Shown piece after piece: positions 23,843 through 38,963 of a stretch of DNA of 64,000 bases (its first letter is position 1; each line of letters starts with the position of its first letter). The notes under the pieces were generated by a model. It was not told where the DNA came from. It worked only from the letters and a program-made list of their open reading frames with translations, and did not search any database. A program made the translations under genes and the position numbers. Location: positions 29,078,001-29,142,000 of the forward strand of contig NC_065873.1 in assembly GCF_933775445.1 (NCBI RefSeq), in the 5' to 3' direction. The DNA is from Argentina anserina. Its lineage: Eukaryota > Streptophyta > Magnoliopsida > Rosales > Rosaceae.

Positions 23843-26800
23843 TTCTCGCACACGAAAATAACCTCAATTTGGGGTAAAAATCCATATCAGAAGCCCAAAT
23901 CTTGATTGAGGATCAGTGATTTTGACACCCGGGTTTTCCAGGGTTTCGACTTCTGTTTTTGAACCGAGTCAACCGACCGATCTGGTACTGATCACTCTCC
24001 CTCTCTGTGTGAGATAGATAGATAGATAAATAAATAGATAGAGTACTGTGTAAATCTAGCTATGTGATCTCTTTGCTATGCTGGTGGGGAGGTCTGGGTT
24101 TTGTTTGGCAGCTTTTTTGAAGGGTTAATTGTTTGGGAATATTTTAGGGTAAGAAGAGGAAAAACTAAGTAGTAGTTTTGTTATTGATGAAGGGTTGGGT
24201 TTTCAATTCTGGTGGTGTCGTTGTTCTAAGCAATAATGGCACGGAATTAGAGCCCTGCAACGCCGCCATGGAAACTGCACCCACTCTGCTCTTTACTCTC
24301 TCTCTCTTTCTCTCTCACTACTCTACCCTCATCGACCATTTAAGACAACTACGCCAAAACGAAAACCTATCTCTCTTTCTGCTAGCTCTAACTCTGTCAC
24401 ATATACACAAGGTCTCAGACTCAGTGTGGGAGAGATAAGAGACTGGGAGTGACTGGGAGAGAGACTCACTCAGACTCAGCAGTACTGATTTAGCTTAGAT
24501 TAAAAGAACAAGAAAGGGATGGCAAATTCACCTCTCTGGTCTTTCTTCCGGTTGATGAGGCCGGAACGGTCACTATACGTCCACGTGTCGGTTATTACAC
24601 CGAAAAAACCGCTTACTATTTCTTCTTTTTCTCACCATCCCTATGAATTATCAAGTTTTTTTCTTTTTTACCCATTTCTTCCACCAGCCAATCTTACCTC
24701 CCAAAAGAGGACATGCATCACAATCCTATCGACACACGCCACGTGTAATTTTAGCCAATAATGTACTGCATTCGATCGAGGGTTTTGGTAGCCCCAGATC
24801 GATCACGCGTAAAACTAATTATCCTACAAAATATATATTTCTGATGAAAATAAACAACATTTTCTTAGGGTAACGTAATTTCGAGCTCTACGAAATTGTG
24901 GGGGTCTTGTTCTCTTGTGCTAAATGCCCTCGTATTCCACTCAAAAATTCTTCGGGTAATCATTTTATGATTGACTAATCGATACGATAAAAATGGGGTT
25001 TTTGTACAGTAGTGGGGTGATGAGCTAGAGATCGTTGAATCACTTATGATGATAAGGTCAACAAGCTTGATGGCTATATTTAACGGAATTAGGCTTAAAT
25101 GGGCTGTTCCTATGTGTTAGTACTTATGTGTAGGACGTGAACCCCAGAGCAAATGTTGGTTATATGCCAGCAAGCAGCAAGATCGATCAATTGTTTCGTC
25201 AAAGTAGCGTTGTACATTTTATGATATTATGGAATCTTGATATCAACTCATATCTCTTTACTCTTCGTTAGTTTTTTTGTACGTACCCTAAACAGTGAAA
25301 TTATACTAAATAGGAAACTTATTAGGAAACTTATTCAAGGCACCAAAGTTTAAGTGAACCAACTACCAAAATTTAATCTAAGCCGTTGATGTTTTAAATT
25401 TATACATAGCAACAACTTCCATGCTAACGGCGTTAAGAGAGGTGAATCTAGCGAAAAAAAAACTAGAGATTTATGTATTCTTCGTTCTTCAAAGAATATG
25501 GGTTTATGCACAACACACTCAATACACAGTGTTAGTGCCCCGCATCAATTAATCAGCTTAAATTCTCTATTCCTCATGTTTCGATTTCAATTACTTCTTA
25601 TTCAATGGCTTTACTTGATTCATAATGAACGCACATGTATCTCTACTCTCTACCAAACTTTTGTCGAAGTTTTCATCTTTGTTTGGAAATTAAAACCCAG
25701 AAATAGAGACAATAGATACATCTTCTGGTGACGTAAACGACCTACGTTGAGAGGCAATAGGAGAAGGAGAAAGGCCAAATAAAAGGAATTGGGAGTTTAG
25801 GATCGGATATGACTTTAGCAATTCTACCTTACCTGATGGCCATGATTAAATATGAAGAAGAAGAAATTATAGAATTCTAAATTTTCAATATATGTTTGAA
25901 TAAGCAATAATCAGAGTATCGACTGATGTCGTGATTGATGGTTAATCGGGTCTGATTGGGGAGATTGATTTAATTGATTGATGGAAAATAGGAAAGAGGT
26001 GAGCTCTGAGACATTGATCGGTTGAAATTGATACAGTTTCTGTTTGCAAATGGGGATGGAGGTGAGACCGTGAGAGAGGTAGAATCACATATTCAAATAC
26101 GACTTCTCCGTTTCATTTTGACATCAACTAACGGAACACGTGCAAGGCATGTGGATGGAGCACCTTGGTGCCTGGAAATAAGCTCCCTACTAAACAATGT
26201 AGGATTGTTCAATGAAGTAAATGATTAAAATGGTCTTGAATCCCTAATTGCTTTCCTGTTATTGTCGACCTAATGAATCTATAATCTTGTCTTTCCCTCA
26301 AACAAATACAGCGTTATAGTGTTATACGAGAATTCACTGTTAACTCAACAAAAGATTGTCCACTAATTTGTAGAGTTGACCAATGTTTTTGTTTGCTTGG
26401 ATAACTTATTGAAACATAAAAGATGAGATTAGATGCTATTTGTTTCCAGCTATCTATCACTTATTTTGGACAACTATACATTTCAGATTTTGTAATTGTA
26501 CGCATGTACATATCCAAGAAAACAAAACTCACATGCATGTGTTTCTTAAAGATATCAAATTTTATTACGATCTTCTATTAAGTGTTTAAACATGACTAAC
26601 TTTTATTTATTTGTGCTAACCATCTGCAAAATGAGAGTAATAACAATCTATATTTGATCTTTTATGTATATCAACTGATCAACTTAGACCGGCTACACGT
26701 TTAGACCCAAATTAAACACATCTTTTCTTTTTAACAATCTTCTCTACTTTTCTCTAATCTGATACCTTTGATGAACGAGTTGAATTATGTTAATTGATCG

Positions 26801-28996
26801 CAGAACTCGCTCATATGTCATTCCCTTGCGTACTCGAACAATTAGTCGATAATTACCAATTGGTAGCTCATTAACCTATATATCCAATATGGATCGGAAT
26901 TAGGAAATAGGGTTCGTGCTGTGGAGTGTACTTCAGCAAATCTTGGCTTGGCAAGGCGAGTGGTAGAAGATTAAAGCATTTGACAAAAGCTGGCATTAGT
27001 AATGAGAAAATCGCCTTTTTCATGAAAGACAGTCACGTGAATCCCCCAAATTAGTGCCCACTAATTATTGAATTTCAATTATATATCAGAACAATTCAAA
27101 AGTTCGAGCTCCGGCCGCCTTTAGCCGAAGTTGCGCCGTACGGTGCCCTTGACTCTCTGGTGGCGAGAGAGGTGAGTGCGAGTATTCGACTTTCTAACTG
27201 AACAAACAACAAAGTGTTTACTTAAAGAAAGAAAGAAACCCTAAATCTTAAAACCTAACTTTGGAAACTAGGGTGAAAAGTAGACGCGACCCTAGCCAAG
27301 GCAACACTCTGGCTTAATCAAATCTCGATTACATGCATGGATCTCGATTCATGAGCTAGATTAGGCGAGTATTTTTGATGCCGGATTAGGAACATTCGAA
27401 CGAGGCCATTTATTGAGAATCAGGAAGGTAAAACTGGAAAAGAAATAAAACAGAGCCAGCTAGGGTTCCCGGGAAAAGACCAGAGAAAGAGATTGATGGA
27501 GAGGGAAAGGACGTAGATGAATGATATTCTGTGTGGAAGTTCCAATTATTGTGTTTCTTTTGCTCTCGAGCCCAGAGCTTTGTTCTTGCTATTGACTCCA
27601 AATCCTTGTCCTTCTCCCTTTCTTCTCTATCATAATTTAATTTCTAAATTAAAGCTCCATATATATTTACCTGAAAGGAGCAAACCCCCAGCTCCACTCA
27701 TCCCTCACCCTCATGGGCAAAAGGTTGGTATACATTCCGTTTTTATTTGCATGCACTTCTCCTAGATTGACCATTAGGTCCATCGGATGCAGCAGAATAC
27801 ATCTTTTGTTTCGTACCGCACATTAAAACAAATCATAAGAGTTTGAAAACAAATTGTAATACAAAATTATCATTATGTATCATCATTAAAAGTCTCCCGC
27901 GCGCACTGATGTAACGAGACCTAGCTAAACGATGATGTAGAAGATTACGTATATTTCATACGTGCTTAAATCATCATTATATCTAATTGCAATGAGGTGT
28001 TGCTATTATATCGTAATTCAATCATCGATCATGAATGAAAACCTTCAATTCGTATGTATGTGCTTGTTCACTTTCTGTTAACATTCTCAATCCAAAAAAA
28101 TAGAAATACCTCCAAGAAATTACGTAGTTGAGGTACATCGAAATCATTTGTAGGGTAGGCTGGGTCCAACGTCAAGTTGTGGGTATGACTAGCAGTTCAT
28201 GCCTTCATGGTGTCCCTCGACATTATTAGATTTGAGACTCTTTACCAAAAAAGCAGATTGTTGGCCGCCTAAATGTCATTATGTCTCGTCAAAGCTTACA
28301 TACTTGTTCGGGTCCATAAACCCGCAGAAAGTTTTCTGGGCCGAAAGTAGGATGTTTTTCGTTTTTTTACCATACTAGGTTTCAAACAAGCCCAACAGGG
28401 TCTGACCCACCAATCACATTTAAGCAAAAGTTATATCCTTCAGGCATTCAGCTCATGACCTCCAGCTGCAGGGTGATCAGCTTGGAATACCAGAAGGACT
28501 TTTTTTACAGTGCTAGGAAGTATTGAAATGTTTGAGTGGTGAGAATGAATATGTCACAAGATGTTACTAACAGTGAATCAGATACAATTAATATTTGGGT
28601 TTAGTGCTTGTGAATACATGATTGCGAAAAGGAACAATGAACCAAAATGTACTTGTACTAACCAGTGAACCAATAAGATTTTCCTAGGCAGTGAACGGAC
28701 TAACTCAGCAACTTTTAAACCAGTTCGGAAAGACGGGAACTAGGGTAAAAGGATTCAGCCATTCAAGCATAAAAGAGCTAATACTGTAGAGAGTCATGGC
28801 ATACGCGCTAAACATCAAACCCTAGCATAAAAAATAGCATAACAAAGAGTCTTACTATACAAGTTCAACATCAGATAACCAGACTTTATTACAAATCCTT
28901 TTGAAATTATCGTCTAGGTGATCATAAGATAATGTACAAACGCCCCACAAGTCTAATACAGTAAATAAACTCCTTGATTTCCTAATGGTTCTGGTT
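23843..28996. other. 5.2-kb spacer: SHI/STY leader and promoter side, otherwise no gene
   Basis: The first ~600 bases after the SHI/STY start hold simple repeats typical of a plant 5' leader: a GATA/AATA tract at 24007-24044 and CT-rich runs near 24293-24318. CACGTG cores occur at about 24581 and 24740. The rest has only short open frames without recognisable domains. A small GC-rich island lies at ~27105-27180, but I could not link it to any gene. Confidence 0.45.
24007..24044. repeat. GATA/AATA microsatellite
   Basis: Tetranucleotide run GATAGATAGATAGATA(AATA)2 GATAGA in the presumed leader or promoter of the SHI/STY gene. Length is likely variable. Confidence 0.85.
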
Positions 28997-30868
<1,872 letters not shown>

Positions 30869-30982
30869 TGTTGTAGTGAGTTGGAGAGTGGGGAAGGAGA
30901 TGAGGGATATAAACTGTGATGAGATATTTGTGGGGTTTGTGCGGGTGACATAGTGAGCTTCCCAGAAATTTGTAAAATGGGG

Positions 30983-30991
30983 GACACGTGG
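30983..30991. promoter_or_regulatory. ABRE/G-box (GACACGTGG) upstream of the RD19-type gene
   Basis: A perfect CACGTG core in ABRE context lies 115-123 bp before the ATG at 30868. A TATA-like TTTATATCC is on the coding strand near 30906-30914. bZIP ABF/AREB factors bind such sites, which fits ABA or drought induction of RD19-type genes. Function is inferred. Confidence 0.6.
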
Positions 30992-31598
30992 TTTGTTGTG
31001 GTACGAGTATTTGTCACCAAGTGGTGAGATTGGTAACGAATAGGAGAAAATGATGGGGTTGGTTTGGGTGTCTTGCCTCATACGGCTTTATGTAAAACAA
31101 TAGTGACGGCTTGGCGCTACTCCATTATTGTTGCTTGTCTTCTTCAAACTTCCCTCCTTTTTTGTTCATGTATGATCACTCCAATTTGCTCCTTGCTTGA
31201 AATTCTGCCTCTCATGAATGGAAAGATAATGAGGTTTGCCATTCTTTATTCACTTCACATTTGAATTTGAATTATAAATTTGGATGACTCTTGGCACGTA
31301 CAAGAGTGTACATCACACATGAGTGGTGATCGAGACTTGAGAGCATCAATTGTTTCTTTCAAAATTTGAAGTAGTCAAAATTACATCACTGTTCTAACTT
31401 TCACTTTCACGTTGGAGGCATGCGGTCAAGGAAACCTATCGTGGAACATATTCCTCCACGGCCACTCAAAAATTTTCATCTCAAGATTAGACCATGCAAG
31501 TAGTCATCAAAGCTACTAATTCAACAACTTAGAAAAGAGGATTGACATTTTTAGCGTTTTTATACTAGAGTATTATTCTCGAATTTACTAACACCTAA

Positions 31599-31644
31599 GG
31601 CTCTAAGCAATGTTTTCTAAAAAAAAAAAAGGCTCTAAGCAATG
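31599..31644 (+). repeat. 14-bp direct repeats around a poly(A) tract
   Basis: GGCTCTAAGCAATG occurs at 31599-31612 and again at 31631-31644. Between them lie TTTTCT and 12 A residues. This looks like a target-site duplication around an extremely 5'-truncated retroposon, of which only the tail remains. Confidence 0.6.
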
Positions 31645-32410
31645 AGGGCATCAAATGGTGTATTTCCATTCACACGGTCAGTGACTGACTATGGAATTCA
31701 TGATCAAATACCATTTGACGTAAATTCAAGAATGAGGAGAATCTTTTTAAAATTGAGTTATTTTGTTTTCAACTCTTTGATTTACATCAAACCGTAGTTG
31801 AGAATAAATTTCACGGTCAGCTACTGAGTATGTGAATAAAATTGTCAAAGTGTGTTAGTTAAAACAACAATGCTAAGACCAAACGTATATTGGAATAAGG
31901 TTGGGTAGTCTCCCTTTCACTTATCTAGGGGTCCCAATTTTCATGGGAATGGCTCGGAGTAGTATTTGCTTCCTATTGCTGACAAAAATATATGTAAGAT
32001 CTCTCACAAGTCTTTGGGCTGGTCTACAAATTGATTAAATATTACAAGGTCTTCAATTGGGCTAGTGATCGAGAACATTCATCGAGTTGTTGGTAATGGG
32101 CACTGTTAGATTGTGGAAAGAGCCCAAATCCGTTGATCCACAACAGAGGAAAAGGCCCGAGTCCGCGAGTGATTTTACCGGTATAACAATTTCATGGAAA
32201 GTTAAAAAAAACCGACATTACCCTTCCAAGATAGCCACTCCTAGGTGGACACGTGTCCAAACGCACCGAATGTTACACCCTCCTCTTCTGGTTCGGTTAA
32301 ACCTCCAGAGAGGCTGCAAAGACCGGAGAGGCAAAAACTCGCCAATTTTGACTTCGCGGTAAACTAGAGTTGAAATCCGGTCAAATCAAGCTCCGGTGAG
32401 CTTATCGGAG

Positions 32411-34715
32411 ATGGAGGAGAAGCCGTCGGGGAAGAGAGTGAAGTCGGAGGACGACCACGCGGCGGCGAAGAAGGTGAAGACGGAGGAGGACCATGGCGGC
32501 GGCAGCAAAAGCTTGGATACAGCGAAAGCCGATAAGCTTGTGTGGCTGATGAAGCTGCCGCAGGTGGTGGCCAAGTCATGGAACTCGCACCCTTCCTCCG
32601 ATCCTCACCCCGTCGCCAAAGTCGTCCTCTCCCTTGATCCGCTCGAAACCGATGAGACCGCCGCCGTGCAGGTAGTCACTTCTTCTCCCTCAATTCGATC
32701 GTGCTCTTGATTCTTCAAGTTTCACTGTGTCTACAATCGGTTGATTCTTAGAAGATTTCGGTGAATTAGAGCTAGTATTAGAGTAATTGTTCTTACATTA
32801 GCTCTGTGTTGTTCAATAAAACCCTAATTTATATTGCGATTTGATTGGTTAATGTTATGTGTTGTCTTAGAACATTTGAAAAGCTGCATTGAAATTTGTA
32901 TTGCAATTTGATCAGTAGGTGTTCGCTGTTTGTGACTGAGTTTGGTTTTGAAGTGCATACTTGTGCTCGAATTCTTATTTATGTGGTGCTTATGCCTTCG
33001 ACAATTTGCATTCAGTTTAAAATGGAGGTTGCGCAGACTGAGGTAGGGATGAAGCCGAAGAGTTATTCGATGAATATGTCGAAAGACTTTGTTCCCATGT
33101 GTGTTTTCTCTGAGGCAAATCAAGGTGAGGTTCAGAAATTAGATGTTCCGATGCATTGTACAGAGACTAGTACTCCTACTTGTTTACTATGGAAACTAGG
33201 TTTCTGCTATACGTAGATTCTGTGCTACAATGTGCATACTAGATAAAATGCGCAATCGGTTGTCGAGCTGTTGAAGTAGGTTTATTAATTTTCATATGAC
33301 TGCTTCATATTGAATGACTACACACTTGAAACAGGTATATGACAATTACTTGTTATGCTTATGGAAGTTGTCTTGTTGAAGACATTTGCCATCTCTATGT
33401 TGGTGGTTTAAACTCTTTTGTCATCGAAAATCATGAACATGCATTTAGGAGTCCCATTACTTGGCTAATGTTCACAGTTAGTAAGAACTAATAACTAATA
33501 AGCAATAACTAATGAGTAATGACTATTTAGGTTCCATATGTCTATCAAACATTCAAACCTGTGTCATATATTGCACATTTCAGCGGTTCCCTTTTCTTTT
33601 ATAACTGCTGTGTTATAATGGTTCTTGACATTTGGCTTCATTTTAGGCAAGATTGCTGTTGAAGGTAAAGTTGAGCACAAGTTTGACATGAAGCCCCATG
33701 GTACAAACTTTGAGGAGTATGGGAAGATGTGTCGAGAAAGGACTAATAAGTCCATGATCAAGAATAGACAAATACAGGTAGCCATATCTTCCATATGTTT
33801 CTATTATGGCAGCTCAATTCTAAATTTCTACGAAATCTTTTATTTCATCTCATATTCTCTCTTGCTGGTTGAAAGGTGATCGACAATGACCGAGGAGTAC
33901 ATATGAGGCCCATGCCTGGTATGATCGGCTTGATTTCTACCAATGCCAAGGTATCAACTTTCTTCATTCCATTTTTTGCACAATTTAATGCTAGAATATC
34001 AGAAGTGTGTCCCATTTGCTTGTTGTTTCTTACTGTTTTTGAGAGTTCATTCTGTTAGCTTGGCAAGTCCAACCCACAGATACATTCTTTAAGCATAGAA
34101 ACTTTCTAGCTTCCAATGGTGATCGTGTGATTTACGCAAAACATAACACAATCTCACTTCATGTCTCCGGCCAACCAAACTACTCAAATATGTTTTCAGA
34201 ATGATGGAAACTGAACGACTAAAATGAAAAATTTTCATTTTAGTCGTAGAGTGCGGATGTGTTAAATGCAGATATAAATCTTAGGTTCAGATATGATAGC
34301 TCCCCTTTTGGCCACATTCTTTGAAGAAGCAAAAAAGAATAATATTTGAATTTTGATATGCCAGGATAAGAAGAAACCTGTTCCGGTTAAACAATCAGAT
34401 GTCAAGAGGACCAGAAGGGATCGCGGGGAACTGGAGGATATCATGTTCAAGTTATTTGAGAGACAACCAAATTGGGCATTAAAGCAGCTTGTGCAAGAGA
34501 CTGATCAACCTGCAGTATGTCTTCTTACCTTTCTACCCATTTGCTTATGTATTAATGTTTCCGTTCTAATTGATGTCTGATGGTTTCATCCGCAGCAATT
34601 CCTGAAAGAGATACTAAATGAGCTGTGTGTATACAACAAAAGGGGAACCAACCAGGGTACTTATGAGCTTAAGCCAGAGTATAAGAAATCTGTTGATGAT
34701 ACACCTGCGGAATAA
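32411..34715 (+). CDS. TFIIFbeta: Transcription initiation factor IIF subunit beta (RAP30)
   Basis: Six exons: 32411-32671, 33016-33124, 33647-33777, 33876-33950, 34365-34514, 34596-34715; 281 residues. A lysine-rich N-terminus (KRVKSEDDHAAAKKVKTEED) precedes the dimerisation domain (VWLMKLPQVVAKSWNSH, VAKVVLSLDPLE, SYSMNMSKDFVPMCVFSE). Next comes the linker KVEHKFDMKPHG and RERTNKSMIKNRQIQ, then a C-terminal winged-helix domain (RTRRDRGELEDIMFKLFERQ, WALKQLVQETDQPAQFLKEIL, ELCVYNKRGTNQGTYELKPE). TFIIF binds RNA polymerase II in the nucleus during initiation and elongation; this subunit pairs with RAP74. The ATG at 32411 is the first in frame, and upstream in-frame codons lack an ATG. All junctions are GT-AG and in frame. 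Confidence 0.96.
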
Positions 34716-37432
34716 GTATTCTTTGCCATCTAAGCATCATCCGCTTTCCCTTTCAACAACCGCAAGTTCCCAATTGCGGAAGAAAGGTCGCCTGAATTGT
34801 ACGAGAAAGTCACACCATCAAGCCAGAACTTTAAACATGCGAGAAGTAGTCTCCATTTCATCTCTTTAACTTTCACAGTTATATTCTCTTGATCTGACGG
34901 GTGATAGAAACACTTCCTTAAACTTACAGGGCGAGCATCAGTTTGATTTAACGTGTACACCCATAAATCCATAATACTGGTTTGCGTAGTATTTTAGTTT
35001 GAGGATAGCTGAAATACTTGCTACGACAACCCTTATAATGTAATCAAATCGTTACAAGATTATAAATGCAAATGCCACTGATATTATTTTCCTCCAGCTG
35101 GTTTGCTACTACTGATTTCACCAGTAAACTGGGGGCTAATCCCATTTAACTGCCACAGTGCCTCGCGAACAATCGCAGCAAGGAGAAGAAACCACGAGCT
35201 GGACTACTTGGGAGGGTTCGTCAGTTTATGGATCGGATTCTGAACACGTTTTGGAACGCAATTGCAACCGTGATTGTGCTACTACGTTCAAACTTTAATA
35301 ACATTTTCAAATATTAGGCCGCTGTGACTATGATATATCAAAAACAGTGGAAAGCATCAATAATTGTAAGGGTTTCTCAATCAAGCAAGCCTCTTCATAT
35401 GTGGCCTGCCTACACTGGAGAAATTTGGATGGAATGGAATAAAGTCTCGTATTGTCTTGGAACACAGTTACAGAACATATCAATCAATCAAATGAATATT
35501 CGCATATCTGCATGCTTATAACAAGTTTTTCAATAAGCTTCTAATGAGTTTGCGTCAACCTGCATGTAATGTAACATCAAAGACCTAAGACGGTAAGCCC
35601 TACTTGTTTGAAGATTTATTTAGCACCACCACTAAAGCAACATGCATATCTCTTACTCAAATGAGTGTGATATACTCGTACACATCGACCGTAGACTGAT
35701 TAGTGAGCTTTCTCAAATATCATCATTGCTTGCACTATCTCTTCCCGAGATAGATAGAACCTCAGTCTTCTCCCACGGACATTTGTGATGAATTAAGATA
35801 ACCTAAGGAATCCTTCTCGACCACTATCACCTAAAGTTTGTTCATAAGCTCGAATCAACTCATTACCCTTTCTTAGTTCCACGCTAATTAAGTGATCGAA
35901 TAAGCTCACACTTAATCTAATTCCGAATATCCAATCCATACATAAGCTCGCCAAGTTCAACATATAAATTAAAATCGTTAAGCAAGAAAAGAGTAGCCAT
36001 ATAGTCACAAGTATGTTAGTACATGGTAGTCTTGCTACATGTACAACGGTTTGAGTTGCATGTAATGTAACAAAACACGTTCCTCCTCAAATAAAATGAA
36101 CATCTAACTGATTAAAGGATATGAAAATGAATCGTAGATAATTCAGTTACTTTGTCGGCCGGAGTGGCATGGTTTAATTCAATTGCATTAATCGACATCA
36201 TGCCATGTTAGAAATACGTTGAGGTTCGGCCCTTGTCAAATGTTAAGAATCACGCAAAGAGGGGACGTCGGATTTTGACAAACTAGGAATCTTCTATTTT
36301 TGGAAGATTATTGAAGCACCTTTAGTTTGGTTTCAAAAGATTCCAATGCTATCTTATCAAGGATCAATATATGATCGATCAACTGAGGAAGGTATATCCT
36401 CATGATCAAGTTGAGGAATGATGGTGATCGATGATGAATGAGGCCGGCCAACTCCATGCACATTAATAAGGCAGAGTAGTCTGAACTAGTGCGTTATTGA
36501 GATGTATATGCCTTTAGTTCTGGGACCCTAGCCGGCCTTCTTCTTGTTCTTCTTTTCCACAATGGTGCAATTGAAAGTGAAGCGTAATGGAAACTCTGTC
36601 ACTCGCATGAACGTGGATACCAAAAGTGGCGAACCAGTTAATGAAGATAGATGATAAAGCTACGTCGATAGAAATCTCAAGGATGGTTCTCTGTTGGAAA
36701 TGGTCTGCCACAGCATGTTGCACAGATCAAATCTAAACCCTACAAGATGCCAATGACACAGGAACCTTTCGGTAAAACATGTCTTCCTCTTTCAGCTTCT
36801 TGTTCTGGTTTAGGGCTCGACTCGAGTTTCGATTCTTACCATACAACGTAGATTTACCAGATTAATATCCTCCTTCATATATTGTAGGTAGAAATGAAAT
36901 GGATAATCTATATATATGGGGACATTATTGGTTTAGATGATACCGTTTTTGTCATCTCTATATCGATCTATGAGAAAACGTGTTTTAGGCTTTTAGCACA
37001 CAATGGATACTTCGCTACTTCCCCCACGTAGTGTATCAAATTCCTTGACGTCCAAGAAACATACATATTGCAAGAGGTTTTGTTTTATATACGTTATACG
37101 TATTGTATAAAAACCCTGATCGATCACTTACTATGGAACATTTTCCGGTCAAAAAGGGATCGGAGGAAGGCAACTGATGACATTGATGGATTGATAGCGA
37201 ATTGGTCGCAATTCTTCATTCTTTGCACTATTAGACACGCAATTTAACTAGTTGATGAAAATCTGCATGAACCCTTATCTAATTATCATGTAGGGTCGCG
37301 ATCGTCGATCGATCTCCAACACAAAATAACTAGCTGGTTATAGTTTCACACTAATTAACTAACTAGTATATTCACGCAATATGCATATATCTTTAGTGTC
37401 TTTGCAATGTTTACATGAGTGTTTGCGGGGAG

Positions 37433-38219
37433 TAGGGCTGGATTCGGTGCCAACGGTTTGGTTTATGAGCACTAACCGAAAACCGACACCGAATTTTCGG
37501 TTTCATGTTTTCCAAAACCGAAACCGACAAATATACATAGAAACCGCGGTTTCGGTTAATCTATAATTTAGTTCGGTTTCGGTTTTGTTTCGGTTACAAA
37601 ACCTAATATCCTTATTGACATTTCGTACTTGACTAGTGAAAATAAAAATATTAAAAGTAAAGGAGTAAGCTACAAGTTCAATACTTTAATTAAGTTATAT
37701 TCACCAAATATCAAGAACTCAAATATTAAGTAAACAAAAATAGTGTTTTGCTGAAACACAACAAGTTAACCAAAATAAACATTAAACCCCGTGAGTTTCA
37801 TCACCAGATGTTCAGACTTGTCTTAACATGAGGGCTAGTTGACAAAACCTAAAAACATTACATTAGATCTCTGCATGCATAATTGTACACATACAAAAAT
37901 CAAAATCATATATTACCTTGTACAAAATCACATATCTATACATGTATATATTTATTACCAAATTTATGTTTTGCATAAGCACCCAATCGATTACATATGT
38001 TCATCAAATACAAGTTATAACATTAAATGTCAATTATCGGTTCGGTTTGGTTTCCACCGGTTTTTTGAAAGCATAAAACCGATAACCGGCACCAATTACT
38101 CGGTTCGGTTTGGTTTCCGACACCGACGCATTGATTCCGTTCAGTTCCGGTTTCTCGGTTTCAGTGCGGTTCGGTTATGGCCGGTTTCGATTTTTTCGGT
38201 GTCAAAAAATCCAGCCCTA
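37433..38219. mobile_element. hAT-type MITE with perfect 8-bp target-site duplication
   Basis: The 787-bp element begins TAGGGCTGGATT (37433) and ends with its exact inverse, AATCCAGCCCTA (38208-38219). Both ends are flanked by the same 8 bp, GCGGGGAG (37425-37432 and 38220-38227). An 8-bp duplication is diagnostic of hAT transposition. No transposase frame is present, so it depends on an autonomous element elsewhere. The subterminal regions are packed with CGGTTT / CGGTTCGG motifs (about 37440-37590 and 38040-38200), probably transposase-binding repeats. Confidence 0.92.
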
Positions 38220-38963
38220 GCGGGGAGTGGGAATCACTTTATGCGCCAAAAGATGCCAAACAAAAGCAATAAAGATAGATCATCACTAATAGACACTAGT
38301 GGGTTTCTCACTCTCACTAGCTACTGAAATATTTTGAAAAGAATCAGCCAACCCACATAAAGCTACACGGATCTCTCCAAAGGTTGGATCAATCGGTTTG
38401 GCTCATCACTGATTTCACTTGCCAAACATGAAGATATATATAGGCGTTTAAATCTTTTTCTTCTTGCTGTATTTTAGTGATCGATCCAATGAACATATAT
38501 CGCCCTATTGCACAAGAATTTCAAACAATTTTGCCATATTACTCTAAAAGTTTTAGCTGGTGGCGTTATCGATCTGATTCGTTAGTTCAATGCTCATACA
38601 AATTGACTGTTTCGAAATTTTGGTAGTCACTTTTTCTACAGTAAGATACGAGTTTGTATCCTAATTATTTGAGCTAGAATCCCCGGAAATTTAGGAAATA
38701 TTAGTGCATGGGACAATCCCACTGGTGTTTAGTCATTTGTGACTTCAAATCATCACCTTGTACATGTTTTGTTGGCTTATTAAAGCTTTTACATAGGTTA
38801 GTCTAAATTTAGTTGATCGGCGGTTGATATATAACATATGTCAGTCAAATTTCATGTTTAAGAGTAAAGATTAAGAACAAGCATGATAAACGTATAACCA
38901 TATAAATAATGATAGTATGCCACAAATCATTACCAGTTTACCACCACAATTCACACATATATA

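Larger units (their letters stand above)
30869..32410. other. divergent promoter region, RD19-type and TFIIF beta genes
   Basis: About 1.5 kb between two divergently transcribed genes. It holds the ABRE near the RD19 side, a small poly(A)-containing insertion at 31613-31630, and the TFIIF beta leader at its right end. No other gene is supported. Confidence 0.5.

Noticed and set aside
36514..36723. 69-codon minus-strand frame with fairly coding-like composition
   Set aside because: No family recognised, no splice partners, single short frame. Mentioned in the spacer entry only.
37839..38327. 162-codon frame
   Set aside because: It runs across the right end of the hAT-type MITE and its target duplication; low-complexity, repeat-derived residues.
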